Source: Bacteroidales bacterium
GTDB taxonomy: Bacteria > Bacteroidota > Bacteroidia > Bacteroidales > UBA932
Assembly: GCA_017483985.1 (NCBI GenBank)
Contig: JAFUUB010000031.1
Location: 1-25,739, forward strand
Length of the DNA: 25,739 bases
Direction: 5' to 3'
Shown here: in pieces, positions 14,403 through 23,125 of the stretch
Numbering within the stretch: the first letter of the stretch is position 1
How the letters are laid out: each line of letters starts with the position of its first letter
Notes under the pieces: generated by a model
Seen by the model: the letters and a program-made list of their open reading frames with translations, nothing else
Databases searched by the model: none
What the model was told of the DNA's origin: nothing
Translations under genes and position numbers: made by a program

Positions 14403-15926
14403 TCAAATTTCGTTTGCAATCAGTGCGATGATCCTGTCGACAATCGGGAGATGGCTCCAGGAAGGAGACACGCAATTGTTCAGCATCACCGAAAAGACGA
14501 CCGCATCTTCCGCCGCGCCGTCCGACGGGAGGATATAGCCGCTGTAGCAGCGGACCCCTTCCATGGACCCGCTCTTGTACCGGATCCGTTTCTTGAGCGC
14601 CTTGTCTTCATCCTGGAGCCGGGGGGCATAGCTGCCCGGGTCGCCCGGACTGCCGAGGGTCCCGAGGAAATCCGCATAGACCGGGCGGTCCATCAGCTTG
14701 CGCAGGAAGGCGCAGAAGAAAGCGGGCGAGATCCAGTTGTCCCGGGCCAGGCCGCTGCCGTCGACGATCCGGACCGACGACGGGTCCAGTCCCATCCGGC
14801 GCAAGGCGGCGCTTTCCACTTTGCGGCATTCCTGGTAATCGGCAGACCTGCCCAACTCCTTGCCCAGGGTCCGGTACAGGGTCTCCGCATAATAATTGTC
14901 GCTGCGGTCGTTGGTGATCCGCGCGATCTGTTTCAGGGAGGCGGAGGGGGTGCCTCCCAGGACCGTCACGCTGTCGGCCGGGATGCCCAGGACCGTCCGG
15001 TCCGGTGCACGCAGCAGGCCCCGGTCATCGAGATCGGCGATACCGTCCGCAGTGATCCCGTTGCGAACCAGATAGTCGCTGAAATACTGCGCACAGGTCA
15101 GCGCGCCGAACTTGTTGCTGCATTCTTCCTTTTTCGGTTTGCGGTCGATCGCGAAAGTCCCGCGCATTTCCGCGACGGGAGCCAGGTCCGTATTGAACAG
15201 GTAGAGCTGGTCCCCGCTTCCCTTTTCAGCCGTCACGGCCAAATTGCTGTAGGTCATCCAGGGAAGTTCCGGATAGGTCGGCTTCACGCTGACCGGATCC
15301 CCTACCTTTTTGCCGGCGGCCACCTGGACATTCAAGATGTTCCGGTAAAAACCGAGGCCGTTCCCGCCGGCCCCGTAATAGGTGCCGATATCCTGGTAGG
15401 ACCAGCCGTCCTTCTCGATCGGACCGTCGAAGTACCGTCCGTCCCCGACCACCCGGCCTTCGATCCGCCGGATGCCCGCATCGGTCAGCAGCTTCTTCCA
15501 GCGGCCGAACAGCGTCTGGAGCGGCACGGCGATGGAATCTTCCGTCCCGAGGGTCGGATCCCCGCCGCCGATGATATAGACGTCCCCTTTCAGGACACCG
15601 TCCTCGATCCGTCCGCTGTAGCCCAGGCGGGTCTCATAGCGGAAATCCGGCCCGAGCTCGAGCAAGGCCAGGCCCGTGGTAATCAGCTTGGTATTGGAAG
15701 CCGGGATCAGCCGCATCCCCGGGTTCCAGGCGACGAGGGTATCCCCGTTCGCCTTAATGGCCAGTACGCCGAGCGACGAGCCCTTCAGCGCAGCGCCTGC
15801 CGATACGGATTCCAGATAGCGGCGTACCTTCCCGGGGGCATCATCGGCCCGGCTGACCGCACGGGTCTGGGCGGCCGCCGGAAAAGCCAGCAAAAGGGTC
15901 AGTATGAAGGGAATCAGCTTCTTCAT
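14403..15926 (-). CDS. dacB: D-alanyl-D-alanine carboxypeptidase/endopeptidase, PBP4 type (peptidase S13)
   Basis: The 507-residue protein is a periplasmic low-molecular-weight penicillin-binding protein that trims or cleaves peptidoglycan peptides. It has a cleavable signal peptide (1-20, ending PAAAQ). The three active-site boxes are SNTK (Ser77 nucleophile, Lys80), SDN (342-344) and KSG (451-453, in place of the more usual KTG). The large insert between the first and second boxes (about 90-330) is characteristic of the S13 family. The start at 15926 overlaps the radA stop as ATGA, so translational coupling is expected. galE follows 7 bp downstream. Pairing a wall peptidase with radA and galE is not a functional unit I recognise. 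Confidence 0.93.
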   Translation of the reverse strand: MKKLIPFILTLLLAFPAAAQTRAVSRADDAPGKVRRYLESVSAGAALKGSSLGVLAIKANGDTLVAWNPGMRLIPASNTKLITTGLALLELGPDFRYETRLGYSGRIEDGVLKGDVYIIGGGDPTLGTEDSIAVPLQTLFGRWKKLLTDAGIRRIEGRVVGDGRYFDGPIEKDGWSYQDIGTYYGAGGNGLGFYRNILNVQVAAGKKVGDPVSVKPTYPELPWMTYSNLAVTAEKGSGDQLYLFNTDLAPVAEMRGTFAIDRKPKKEECSNKFGALTCAQYFSDYLVRNGITADGIADLDDRGLLRAPDRTVLGIPADSVTVLGGTPSASLKQIARITNDRSDNYYAETLYRTLGKELGRSADYQECRKVESAALRRMGLDPSSVRIVDGSGLARDNWISPAFFCAFLRKLMDRPVYADFLGTLGSPGDPGSYAPRLQDEDKALKKRIRYKSGSMEGVRCYSGYILPSDGAAEDAVVFSVMLNNCVSPSWSHLPIVDRIIALIANEI

Positions 15927-17293
15927 CCTTTGAAAACGGCGCGGACCAGCGCCGGGATATCTGCGACCTTGACCACTTGGATGCCACCGGCCGCTTCCTT
16001 GTCCAGGGAAGTATATTTGGAAAGATAGATCTTGCGGAAACCCAGCCGGGCGGCCTCCATCACGCGGCGGGACGGCTGGCTGACCGGACGGATCTCGCCG
16101 GACAGGCCCACCTCGCCGGCGAAGCAGACATCGGAAGGGATCGGGAAATCGAAGTTGGAAGACAGGACGGCGCAGACCACGGCCAGGTCGCACGCGGGAT
16201 CCGCCACGCGCAGGCCGCCGGCCATGTTCAGGAAGACGTCCTTCATGTTGAGCTTGAAACCGGCCCGTTTCTCCAGCACGGCCAGGAGCATGTTCAGCCG
16301 GCGCACGTCGAAGCCCGTAGCGCTGCGCTGGGCCGTTCCGTAGGCAGCTGTGCTCACCAGGGCCTGGACTTCGAAAAGGAAGGGCCGCAGCCCGTCCAGC
16401 ATTGCAGAAATCGCCGTTCCGCTCAGACCTTCCTCATGCATGGGCATCAGCATCTCGGAAGGATTGACCACCTCCCGGAGCCCCGACCCCGTCATCTCGA
16501 AGACCGCCAGTTCCGAGGTCGAACCGAAGCGGTTCTTGATGCTGCGCAGCAGGCGGTAGGCGCCCTTGTCATCCCCTTCGAACTGCAGGACGACGTCCAC
16601 GATGTGTTCCAGCACCTTCGGGCCGGCGATGGTCCCGTCCTTGGTGATATGGCCGATCAGCAGCACCGGGATACCGGTGGATTTGGCGAAATGCAGCAGC
16701 AGCGAGGTCACTTCTCGGACCTGCGTCACGCTGCCGGCGGAGGAATCGACGTTTTCGAAATACATGGTCTGCACCGAATCCACCACGACCAGGTCCGGAT
16801 TCATCTCCCGGGCCTCCGCGATGACCCGCTCGATGCAGGTCTCACTGTAGATGAAACAATTGGAGGCATCCCCGCCCAAACGGTCGGCACGCATCTTGAC
16901 CTGGCGGGCGCTTTCCTCTCCCGAGACATACAGGATCTTCAGGCCCGGAGCCCCCAGCGGCAGCTGGAGCGACAGGGTGGATTTGCCGATTCCCGGCTCT
17001 CCGCCCAGCAGCACGAGCGACCCTTCCACGAGTCCGCCGCCCAGCAGGCGGTCCACCTCGGCGTTGCCCAGCAGGATGCGGCGGTCCTGGGCGGACCCGA
17101 CTTCCCGCAGCGCCTGGGGCGCATGACCGCCCGAGCGCGAAGCCGCGGCCGCAGCCTTGGGCGCCTTACCCGTCGCTACCGTCTTCTCCACCAAGGTGTT
17201 CCACTCCTTGCAGGCGGGGCACTGCCCCAGCCATTTCGAATACTCGTTCCCGCAATTCGTGCAGAACCAAACGCTTTTTTCCTTCGTCGCCAT
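15923..17293 (-). CDS. radA: DNA repair protein RadA (RecA-like branch-migration ATPase)
   Basis: RadA promotes branch migration of recombination intermediates. The 456-residue protein has an N-terminal zinc finger (Cys11, Cys14, Cys25, Cys28 in FCTNCG and QCPAC). Walker A GEPGIGKS is at 98-105, Walker B-like LVVVDS is near 168-173, and the RadA-specific KNRFG motif is at 253-257. A C-terminal Lon-protease-like domain ends the protein (about 275-456). The start MATKEKS at 17293 is chosen because earlier in-frame Met codons (17323 and 17368) lie at or upstream of the transcription start predicted by the promoter at 17325-17332. dacB overlaps its stop by 4 bp. Confidence 0.96.
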   Translation of the reverse strand: MATKEKSVWFCTNCGNEYSKWLGQCPACKEWNTLVEKTVATGKAPKAAAAASRSGGHAPQALREVGSAQDRRILLGNAEVDRLLGGGLVEGSLVLLGGEPGIGKSTLSLQLPLGAPGLKILYVSGEESARQVKMRADRLGGDASNCFIYSETCIERVIAEAREMNPDLVVVDSVQTMYFENVDSSAGSVTQVREVTSLLLHFAKSTGIPVLLIGHITKDGTIAGPKVLEHIVDVVLQFEGDDKGAYRLLRSIKNRFGSTSELAVFEMTGSGLREVVNPSEMLMPMHEEGLSGTAISAMLDGLRPFLFEVQALVSTAAYGTAQRSATGFDVRRLNMLLAVLEKRAGFKLNMKDVFLNMAGGLRVADPACDLAVVCAVLSSNFDFPIPSDVCFAGEVGLSGEIRPVSQPSRRVMEAARLGFRKIYLSKYTSLDKEAAGGIQVVKVADIPALVRAVFKG

Positions 17294-17324
17294 CTTGCAA
17301 CCGTCATCCCTTTTGGGAATCATA

Positions 17325-17332
17325 CAAAGATA
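17325..17332 (-). promoter_or_regulatory. -7 element of the radA-dacB-galE operon
   Basis: On the minus strand, TATCTTTG (17332 to 17325) matches the consensus. The predicted start site near 17319 gives a leader of about 26 nt to the ATG at 17293. The -33 position falls inside the upstream terminator hairpin, where the loop reads CTTTTA. Confidence 0.6.
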
Positions 17333-17334
17333 AT

Positions 17335-17364
17335 AAAAAAACGGCACCGTAAAAGCGGTGTCGT
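17335..17364 (-). terminator. Intrinsic terminator of the small lipoprotein gene
   Basis: On the minus strand, ACGACACCG (17364-17356), a CTTTTA loop and CGGTGCCGT (17349-17341) form a stem with one mismatch, followed by seven T residues (17341-17335). Those T residues run directly into the radA -7 element. A second short hairpin, GCCGGC-CCT-GCCGGC, lies nearer the gene at 17379-17393. Confidence 0.75.
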
Positions 17365-17414
17365 ACATTTGCTGACAGCCGGCAGGGCCGGCGGATCACA
17401 TAAAAAGCCGTGAA

Positions 17415-17606
17415 TTACTCAGCGACGACTTCCTCGGCGATTTCCTGGGCAGCAGCGGCGAGGGAATCAATGGCAGCCTCGGTGGAATCGGCGACGGTTT
17501 CAACCGTTTCCTCGACAGTGGCTTCAGCCTTCTGGCCCTTGTTACCGCAAGCAGAGACCGCGAACATCATCGCGACGACTGCGACAGAAAGAATTACTTT
17601 TTTCAT
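17415..17606 (-). CDS. Small acidic lipoprotein, function unknown
   Basis: The 63-residue protein has a lipoprotein signal peptide with Cys20 in VSAC, followed by GNKGQK. The mature part of about 43 residues is rich in Glu, Ala, Val and Thr, and could form a single amphipathic helix (VEETVETVADSTEAAIDSLA and onward). The residues after the cysteine are not acidic, so it may stay on the periplasmic side. It has its own full promoter and its own terminator, so it is a free-standing transcription unit between two operons. Short helical lipoproteins of this general type are common in Bacteroidetes. A structural role like that of Lpp is only a guess. Confidence 0.8.
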   Translation of the reverse strand: MKKVILSVAVVAMMFAVSACGNKGQKAEATVEETVETVADSTEAAIDSLAAAAQEIAEEVVAE

Positions 17607-17649
17607 GGTTCAAGTACTTTTACCAATTAAACAAACACATTTTGCACGG

Positions 17650-17680
17650 CAAAAGTACAGCGCTTTCTGGTAGGAACAAA
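17650..17680 (-). promoter_or_regulatory. Promoter of the small lipoprotein gene
   Basis: On the minus strand, TTTG (17680-17677) and TACTTTTG (17657-17650) are separated by exactly 19 nt. Transcription would start near 17644, about 37 nt before the ATG at 17606. Confidence 0.8.
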
Positions 17681-17709
17681 CAGTTTTTTTGACTTTATCG
17701 TTTTAGTTT

Positions 17710-18201
17710 TCAGCGCGGTAACTCGAAAACTTCCATGTCGTGAATCTTTCCGCTATCAATTTGAAAGCGAAGGGCCGTCCGGACCAGCTGCCAGCCCTGC
17801 AATCCGGCGGCTCCGGGATTGATAGCCAGCAGGTTATACTGCTTGTCGTGCATGACCTTCAGGATATGGGAATGGCCGCAGACGAAGATGTCGGGCCGGT
17901 GGGCGTCGATCATGGCACGCACATTCAGGGGATAATGCCCCGGATAGCCGCCGATGTGGGTCATCAGCACCTTCAGGCCTTCACAGTTGAAAAGCTGGGT
18001 CAGGGGACATTCGAACCGGATCTCCTGGGCATCGCAGTTGCCATAGACCCCGACCAGCGGCTTGAACGCCGAAATCGAATGGACGAAATCGATCCCGCCG
18101 CCGAAATCGCCGGCATGCCAGATCTCGTCGACCGGATCCAGGAACCGCTTGAACTCGTCGCTGAATACCCCGTGGGTATCCGATATCACTCCGATTTTCA
18201 T
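17710..18201 (-). CDS. YfcE/MJ0936-family metallophosphoesterase
   Basis: The 163-residue cytoplasmic protein is a small calcineurin-like phosphodiesterase. All metal-binding blocks are present in order: DTH (Asp8, His10), GDF (Asp32), GNCD (Asn55), MTH (His82) and CGHSH (His110, His112). Related enzymes hydrolyse phosphodiesters such as bis-p-nitrophenyl phosphate in vitro, and the natural substrate is unclear. The length is normal for the family. It follows rsmE by 4 bp and is the last gene of the mutL operon. I see no clear terminator after it before the lipoprotein promoter. Confidence 0.9.
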   Translation of the reverse strand: MKIGVISDTHGVFSDEFKRFLDPVDEIWHAGDFGGGIDFVHSISAFKPLVGVYGNCDAQEIRFECPLTQLFNCEGLKVLMTHIGGYPGHYPLNVRAMIDAHRPDIFVCGHSHILKVMHDKQYNLLAINPGAAGLQGWQLVRTALRFQIDSGKIHDMEVFELPR

Positions 18202-18205
18202 GGGA

Positions 18206-18925
18206 TTACAGATACTTGAAATAGACCGCCTCCGCGGCCGTCACCGCCGCCGTTTCCGTCCGCAGGCGGGACGCACCCAGGTGGACGGGCACAAAGCCGG
18301 AATCCAGCGCGAGACGGGCCTCTTCCGGCGAGAAGTCTCCTTCCGGTCCGATCAGGACCACAATCCGCCCCCCGTCGAAAGCCGCCAGCGCCTCCTTGAT
18401 GGAGATCCGCGGATGTTCCTCATCCTCAAAACAATACGCAATCAGCCGGAGGGCGTCCGGATCGGCATGGGCGATAAAATCCTTCACCCCTGTCGGTTCT
18501 TCCACCTGGGGCAGGCAGGCCTTGAGGGACTGCTTGGTCGCAGAAAGGACGATCTTCCGGAGCCGGTCGGTCTTGAAGACCTTCCGCTCGGAACGGTCGC
18601 CGATCACCGGGACGATCCGGTCGACGCCCACTTCGGTCGCCTTTTCGGCGAACCATTCGTAGCGGTCGTTGTTCTTGGTCGGGCAGACCGCCAGGGTCAG
18701 GTGATAGGGATGGCTCCCCCAGTCCGGTTCCGACGACAGGACCATCAGGTCCACCCCTTTCGGGGAATCCGACACCAACTCACACAGGTACAGGGTCCCC
18801 TCCCCGTCGATGACATGGATCCGGTCCCCCGTCCGGTGCCGGAGCACCTTGACGCAGTGTACGCTTTCCTCGGGGCCCAGGTGGCCGAAGCCGCCACCCA
18901 TGTCCGGGCTGTAGAACAGTTCCAT
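18206..18925 (-). CDS. rsmE: 16S rRNA (uracil-1498 N3)-methyltransferase RsmE
   Basis: RsmE methylates U1498 of 16S rRNA using S-adenosylmethionine. The 239-residue protein has an N-terminal PUA-like part (about 1-70) with HCVKVLRHRTGD. The SPOUT methyltransferase domain follows, with EKATEVGVDRIVPV (about 94-107), the knot motifs GPEGDFS (193-199) and LGASRLRTETAA (217-227), and a normal C-terminus. The ATG shares one base with the stop of the upstream gene (TAATG), so the two are translationally coupled. Confidence 0.95.
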   Translation of the reverse strand: MELFYSPDMGGGFGHLGPEESVHCVKVLRHRTGDRIHVIDGEGTLYLCELVSDSPKGVDLMVLSSEPDWGSHPYHLTLAVCPTKNNDRYEWFAEKATEVGVDRIVPVIGDRSERKVFKTDRLRKIVLSATKQSLKACLPQVEEPTGVKDFIAHADPDALRLIAYCFEDEEHPRISIKEALAAFDGGRIVVLIGPEGDFSPEEARLALDSGFVPVHLGASRLRTETAAVTAAEAVYFKYL

Positions 18926-19548
18926 TACTTGCGGAGGATTTCAATTTCGCCGGACAGGCCGACTTTCAGGATCTGCGAGGAACGGCCGGTGGCCTCCTGC
19001 TCCAGCCAGGGCTCGACGACATAGTCCACGCCCTCCTTGATGGCCTGCGCGATCTCCGCGAACCGGGTCGGCGTCGGCTCGCCGGAAAGGTTTGCGGAAG
19101 TCGAGACAATCGGGCGGCCGAGCTTGAAGCAGACATTGCGGCAGAACTCCATCATGGGGATGCGGATGCCCACGCTGCCGTCTTCCGCGACGGCATTCCA
19201 GGCGATGAAATGCCGGTCCGGAACGGCTTTCTCCCCTTCGGCCGGTGCTTTCCCGGCGATGGCGCCGGGGTAGATCAGGGTCATCGGCCGGTCATTGACC
19301 TCGACCAACTGGATGGCGATGTCCGGGATTTCCTTGACATACCGCCCGACCTGGTCCAGGCTGGCGGCCAGCAGGACCAGCGCCTTGGCGTCGCTGCGCT
19401 GTTTCAGGGCATACACCTTGGCGACGGCTTCCGGATTCGTGGCGTCGCAGCCGATGCCCCAGACCGTATCGGTCGGGTAAAGGATCAGTCCGCCCTCGCG
19501 GAGGACCTGCAGGGTCTCGGACAGGATGGTATCAATGGTTTTCTTCAT
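18925..19548 (-). CDS. tsaC: Threonylcarbamoyl-AMP synthase (TsaC/YwlC/Sua5 family)
   Basis: This enzyme makes threonylcarbamoyl-AMP from threonine, bicarbonate and ATP, the first step of the universal t6A modification at tRNA position 37. The 207-residue protein has the YrdC-domain motifs PTDTVWG (25-31), KQR (49-51) and STSANLSG (149-156), and lacks the extra C-terminal domain of longer Sua5 proteins. The start at MKKTIDT (19548) is preferred. The frame is open further upstream, but only inside the coding sequence of the preceding gene. Its first 17 bases overlap the end of that gene. Confidence 0.93.
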   Translation of the reverse strand: MKKTIDTILSETLQVLREGGLILYPTDTVWGIGCDATNPEAVAKVYALKQRSDAKALVLLAASLDQVGRYVKEIPDIAIQLVEVNDRPMTLIYPGAIAGKAPAEGEKAVPDRHFIAWNAVAEDGSVGIRIPMMEFCRNVCFKLGRPIVSTSANLSGEPTPTRFAEIAQAIKEGVDYVVEPWLEQEATGRSSQILKVGLSGEIEILRK

Positions 19549-20620
19549 GGTTGGGTGACAAGATGGTAACGATGGGATAATGATCCGAATACGGCACATG
19601 CAGCACCGAATGGGAGACGGCCCGCAAGACATCCGGGAACAGGATGTAATCAATCCGCAGGAAAGGCCGGAAGAAAGAATAGGTGGCTCCGAACCCCTGC
19701 CCCGCTTCCATGAACGCGTCCTTGCGTCCGCGGCTCAGGCGCCAATAGGTGTAGGACAGCGGATTGTCGTTGAAATCCCCGGCGACCAGGGCCGCGGTCG
19801 GGCAGTCGTCGATGTTCCTGAGGACCATGTCGACCTGGCGGGGACGCAGGGAGATCGAATTCTTCATCCGCTGCTCCGTGTCCCGGAAAACTTCCTTGTA
19901 GTCGCCCTTGAAGATCTGGGCGACCCGCGGGAGGGAGATGTTGTAGCTCTGGAAATGACAGTTATAGATCCGGACGGGCGTCCCTTTCAGGATGTAATCG
20001 CCGTAGATGGCCAGGTTGGAGCTCTCCTCGAAATCCAGTTTCCCTTTGGCCCGCAGCGGAAAACGGCTCAGGGTCACGTTCCCATAAGATCCCTTATCTG
20101 TCGGATAGACATAGTATTCCAGGTCATAGCCCTTGAAATGCTTCCGGAAGAAGCTGCGGATCTGGCCCGCATCTTCGATGAAGAATTCCTGCAGGCAGAT
20201 GATGTCGGCCTGCTGCGCCTGCAGCAGGCGGACCACGGAATCCACCGCGGCCGTACGGCTGGCTGCAGTGGACATCCCGAAACGCCCGACATTGTAAGAG
20301 ACGATCTTGATGTCGTCCGGACCGGGCTCGGCACCCTGCGAGGAGACCTGAAAGAAGCGCCCGAAAACCAGCAGGGACGGCAGGAGGGCGACCAGGGGGA
20401 TCAGGACCGCCTTGGACCAGCGCAGCACCGACCCAATCAGCAAAAAGACATTCAGCAGGAAAAAGGGAATGTACAGCAGGCCGAAAAGGGTCATGCCCCA
20501 GGCCTTCGCGGGATTGAAGAAAACGGACACGTAGCTCAGACCCAGCAGTCCTGCCGAGACCAGCATGAACATCCGGGAGGTCAGTCCCAGGAACCGGTTC
20601 CGTTTCTTCTCCTTCGCCAT
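19532..20620 (-). CDS. Membrane-anchored endonuclease/exonuclease/phosphatase-family protein
   Basis: The 362-residue protein has three predicted N-terminal membrane segments (about 17-34, 40-65 and 70-90), then an EEP domain (about 104-356). The active-site blocks are all visible: SYN (Asn110), LQEF (Glu145), NCHFQS (His222), AGDFND (Asp282, Asn284), RIDYI (Asp324) and SDHYP (Asp346, His347). The family includes DNases, sphingomyelinases and inositol phosphatases, so the catalytic centre is probably active but the substrate is unknown. The membrane topology would place the catalytic domain either in the cytoplasm or in the periplasm. It lies 4 bp after the rhomboid gene and overlaps tsaC by 17 bp. 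Confidence 0.9.
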   Translation of the reverse strand: MAKEKKRNRFLGLTSRMFMLVSAGLLGLSYVSVFFNPAKAWGMTLFGLLYIPFFLLNVFLLIGSVLRWSKAVLIPLVALLPSLLVFGRFFQVSSQGAEPGPDDIKIVSYNVGRFGMSTAASRTAAVDSVVRLLQAQQADIICLQEFFIEDAGQIRSFFRKHFKGYDLEYYVYPTDKGSYGNVTLSRFPLRAKGKLDFEESSNLAIYGDYILKGTPVRIYNCHFQSYNISLPRVAQIFKGDYKEVFRDTEQRMKNSISLRPRQVDMVLRNIDDCPTAALVAGDFNDNPLSYTYWRLSRGRKDAFMEAGQGFGATYSFFRPFLRIDYILFPDVLRAVSHSVLHVPYSDHYPIVTILSPNHEENH

Positions 20621-20624
20621 GGCG

Positions 20625-21317
20625 CTAGAACCAAAGGTCGCGGTCGTACAGGCGCCGGCTCCGTTTCCACCAAAGCATCAGCAGGAAACCGACCAGCATG
20701 CCGCCGAGATGGGCGAAGTGGGCAACCCCGTCGGCCGTTCCCAGTACGCCGGTCAGCAGTTCGATCACCGCAAAGATCAGGATGAACCACTTGGCTTTCA
20801 TTGAGATCGGCGGGAAGATCAGGGTCAGGATGCTGTCCGGATAGAGCATGGCATAGCCGATCAGGATACCGTAGACGGCACCCGAAGCACCCAGGGTCGG
20901 GGTATTGACCAGGGCATAGTAGGCGTTCATGTTCCCGGCGGCCAGCACGGGCTGGACCTGCAGGTATTGCACCAGGGTGTGCAGGGCCACGGCGCCAAGG
21001 CCGCAGATGAAATAGTAGACCCCGAATTTCTTCGATCCGATGGCCTGCTCGAGCACGGAGCCGAACATCCACAGGGACCACATGTTGAAGAAGATGTGCC
21101 AGATCCCGCCGTGCATGAACATGTGCGTCAGGATCTGCCAGGGGCGGAAGAAAAAGGACGTCGGGTAGAACATCGCGAACGTCCGGACCATGAAATCTTC
21201 GTTGATCAGGGTCGCGACGAACATGATCACGTTGATGATCAGCAGGTTCCTCGTAACCGGCGGGATAGAGGACAGGAAGCCTCCGCGGTCGCCGCCGCTA
21301 TAGTCGTAATAAGCCAT
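20625..21317 (-). CDS. Rhomboid-family intramembrane serine protease
   Basis: The 230-residue protein cleaves transmembrane substrates within the bilayer. The catalytic Ser145 lies in LGASGAVYG and the His203 partner in HFAHLGG. The upstream HxxxN-type loop HGGIWHIFFNMWSLW (69-83) is also conserved. Six hydrophobic segments fit a basic rhomboid core. The start at MAYYDYS (21317) is chosen because it lies 1 bp after the mutL stop (TGACATG); an in-frame ATG at 21341 would overlap mutL. The natural substrate is not apparent from the neighbourhood. Confidence 0.94.
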   Translation of the reverse strand: MAYYDYSGGDRGGFLSSIPPVTRNLLIINVIMFVATLINEDFMVRTFAMFYPTSFFFRPWQILTHMFMHGGIWHIFFNMWSLWMFGSVLEQAIGSKKFGVYYFICGLGAVALHTLVQYLQVQPVLAAGNMNAYYALVNTPTLGASGAVYGILIGYAMLYPDSILTLIFPPISMKAKWFILIFAVIELLTGVLGTADGVAHFAHLGGMLVGFLLMLWWKRSRRLYDRDLWF

Positions 21318-21318
21318 G

Positions 21319-23121
21319 TCAGAATTTCTTTTCCAATTCATCGGCGTCCAGCAGCGACAGGATCTTGCGGCCGCCGGGCGTGTACTCCGCGTTCTCGCAG
21401 CCGAACAGGGTGTCGATCAGCCGCTGTGCTTCGATGGGGGAAGTCAGGGTCTTGCCGCCGGAGGCACCGAGGCGGGCGAATTTCTCCGCCATCGCCGATT
21501 CCATCATGCCCGGCAGCGAGGTATGGTCATCCGACAGGATGAGCAGCAGGTCCTGGACCAGGGTCTCCACCCGGTCCGGATCGCAGGAAAAACCGTCCGG
21601 CACACCCCCTACCACAATGGTGTCGTTCCCGAAGGGACGGATGTCGAAGCCCAGGGAGGAAAGCAGCCCGGCATGTTCGTCGAACAGCAGGCGGTTGGCC
21701 GTACCGACCTGGACCTGGACCGGAAACAGCGCGCTCTGGCTGACGTGGCCGCCCCGGGTGATCGCCTGCAGGAAACGCTCGTACAGGATGCGCTCTCGGG
21801 CCCGGCGGACATGCACCAGCAGGATGCCGTCCTTGTTGGGGGTCAGGATGTATTTCCCCTGAAAGATCAACGTCGCAGCCGTCGGTACCGTCTTCTCCTC
21901 GAAGAGTTTCCCGTAATCCTCCCGCTTCTCGACGTAACCGCCCTGCCAGGAAGGATTGCCGCCCTGCCAGGCGGAAGCATCCGCCTTTCCGGAGGCCTCC
22001 GGCATCGCGTCGAAAGGGTTGTAGGTCGGGTCGAAGGAGACATCCGGCATCATCGGGTCCGGACGGAACCGCTCGTAGTCCTTCCCGAAGACGGGGAGTT
22101 CCGACACGTCCGCACGGTCGAAGTCGATGCCCCCGTCCAGATGGCCCAGGGCCTCCCGGACGCAGGCGTAGATCACCTGGAAGATGACATTGTCCTCGGC
22201 GAACTTGACCTCGGTCTTGGTCGGATGGATGTTCACGTCGACGCTGTGCGGGTCGACCGTCAGGTAGAGGAAATAGGAAGGGACCGCCCCGTCGGCGATC
22301 TGGTCCTCGTAGGCCTTCATGACCGCCTTGTGCAGGTAGGGGCTGCGGAAATACCGGCCGTTGACGAAGAAGAACTGGCTGCCGACGGTCTTGCGCGCCG
22401 CATCGGGCCGGCAGACATAGCCGCTGACCGCGACGACGGAGGTCTCGGCCGCCACGTCCACGACTTTGTCGACGGCATTGTTTCCCAGGAGGTCCTGGAT
22501 TCTGAATTTCAAGGATTTGGCCGGTTTGAGCACATGGATGTCACGGCCGTTGTGGATCAGGGTGAAGCCGATCTCGGGACGGGTCAGGGCGACCCGGGTG
22601 AATTCCTCGACGATGTGCTTGAATTCCACATTGTCGGATTTGAGGAATTTCCGGCGCGCCGGGACGTTGTAGAACAGGTTGCGGACGGAGAAGTTGCTGC
22701 CTTTGGGCGCGGCGGTCTCGACGGTCGCCAGGTGTTTCGAATCCGCGAATTCCACCTGGCAGCCGACCGGATCTTCTTCCCGGCGGGTCTTGAGGGTCAC
22801 CTCGGCCACGGCCGCGATCGAGGCCAGCGCCTCGCCGCGGAAGCCGAAGGTCCGGATGTCTTCCAGGTCCTCCGCCGACGCGATCTTGGAGGTGGCATGG
22901 CGTTCGAAGCAAAGCACCGCCTCGTCCGGAGACATGCCGCAGCCGTTGTCGATGACCTGGATCAGCGTCCGGCCAGCGTCGGTGATGACGACCGTGACCT
23001 GGTCCGCACCGGCGTCCACGGCGTTCTCCATCAGTTCCTTGACCACGGAAGCAGGCCGCTGCACGACTTCGCCGGCAGCGATCATGTTCGCGATATTGCT
23101 CGGAAGGATCCTGATATCCAT
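21319..23121 (-). CDS. mutL: DNA mismatch repair protein MutL
   Basis: MutL links mismatch recognition by MutS to strand processing. The 600-residue protein has an intact GHKL ATPase: KELMENAVDAGA (28-39, Glu29 and Asn33), DNGCGM (58-63), RHATSKI (74-80) and GFRGEAL (93-99). The transducer domain follows to about 325, with NIHPTKTEVKF, then a short linker containing two WQGG repeats (386-395), then the dimerisation domain (about 412-600). In that last domain the metal-dependent endonuclease motif usually written DQHAxxExxxxE reads HVRRARERILYE (437-448), so the Asp and His positions are His and Arg. The C-terminal CPHGRP motif reads TPGGRK (581-586). The gene begins 4 bp after the small membrane protein gene and couples to the rhomboid gene. 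Confidence 0.96.
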   Translation of the reverse strand: MDIRILPSNIANMIAAGEVVQRPASVVKELMENAVDAGADQVTVVITDAGRTLIQVIDNGCGMSPDEAVLCFERHATSKIASAEDLEDIRTFGFRGEALASIAAVAEVTLKTRREEDPVGCQVEFADSKHLATVETAAPKGSNFSVRNLFYNVPARRKFLKSDNVEFKHIVEEFTRVALTRPEIGFTLIHNGRDIHVLKPAKSLKFRIQDLLGNNAVDKVVDVAAETSVVAVSGYVCRPDAARKTVGSQFFFVNGRYFRSPYLHKAVMKAYEDQIADGAVPSYFLYLTVDPHSVDVNIHPTKTEVKFAEDNVIFQVIYACVREALGHLDGGIDFDRADVSELPVFGKDYERFRPDPMMPDVSFDPTYNPFDAMPEASGKADASAWQGGNPSWQGGYVEKREDYGKLFEEKTVPTAATLIFQGKYILTPNKDGILLVHVRRARERILYERFLQAITRGGHVSQSALFPVQVQVGTANRLLFDEHAGLLSSLGFDIRPFGNDTIVVGGVPDGFSCDPDRVETLVQDLLLILSDDHTSLPGMMESAMAEKFARLGASGGKTLTSPIEAQRLIDTLFGCENAEYTPGGRKILSLLDADELEKKF

Positions 23122-23125
23122 TTCG

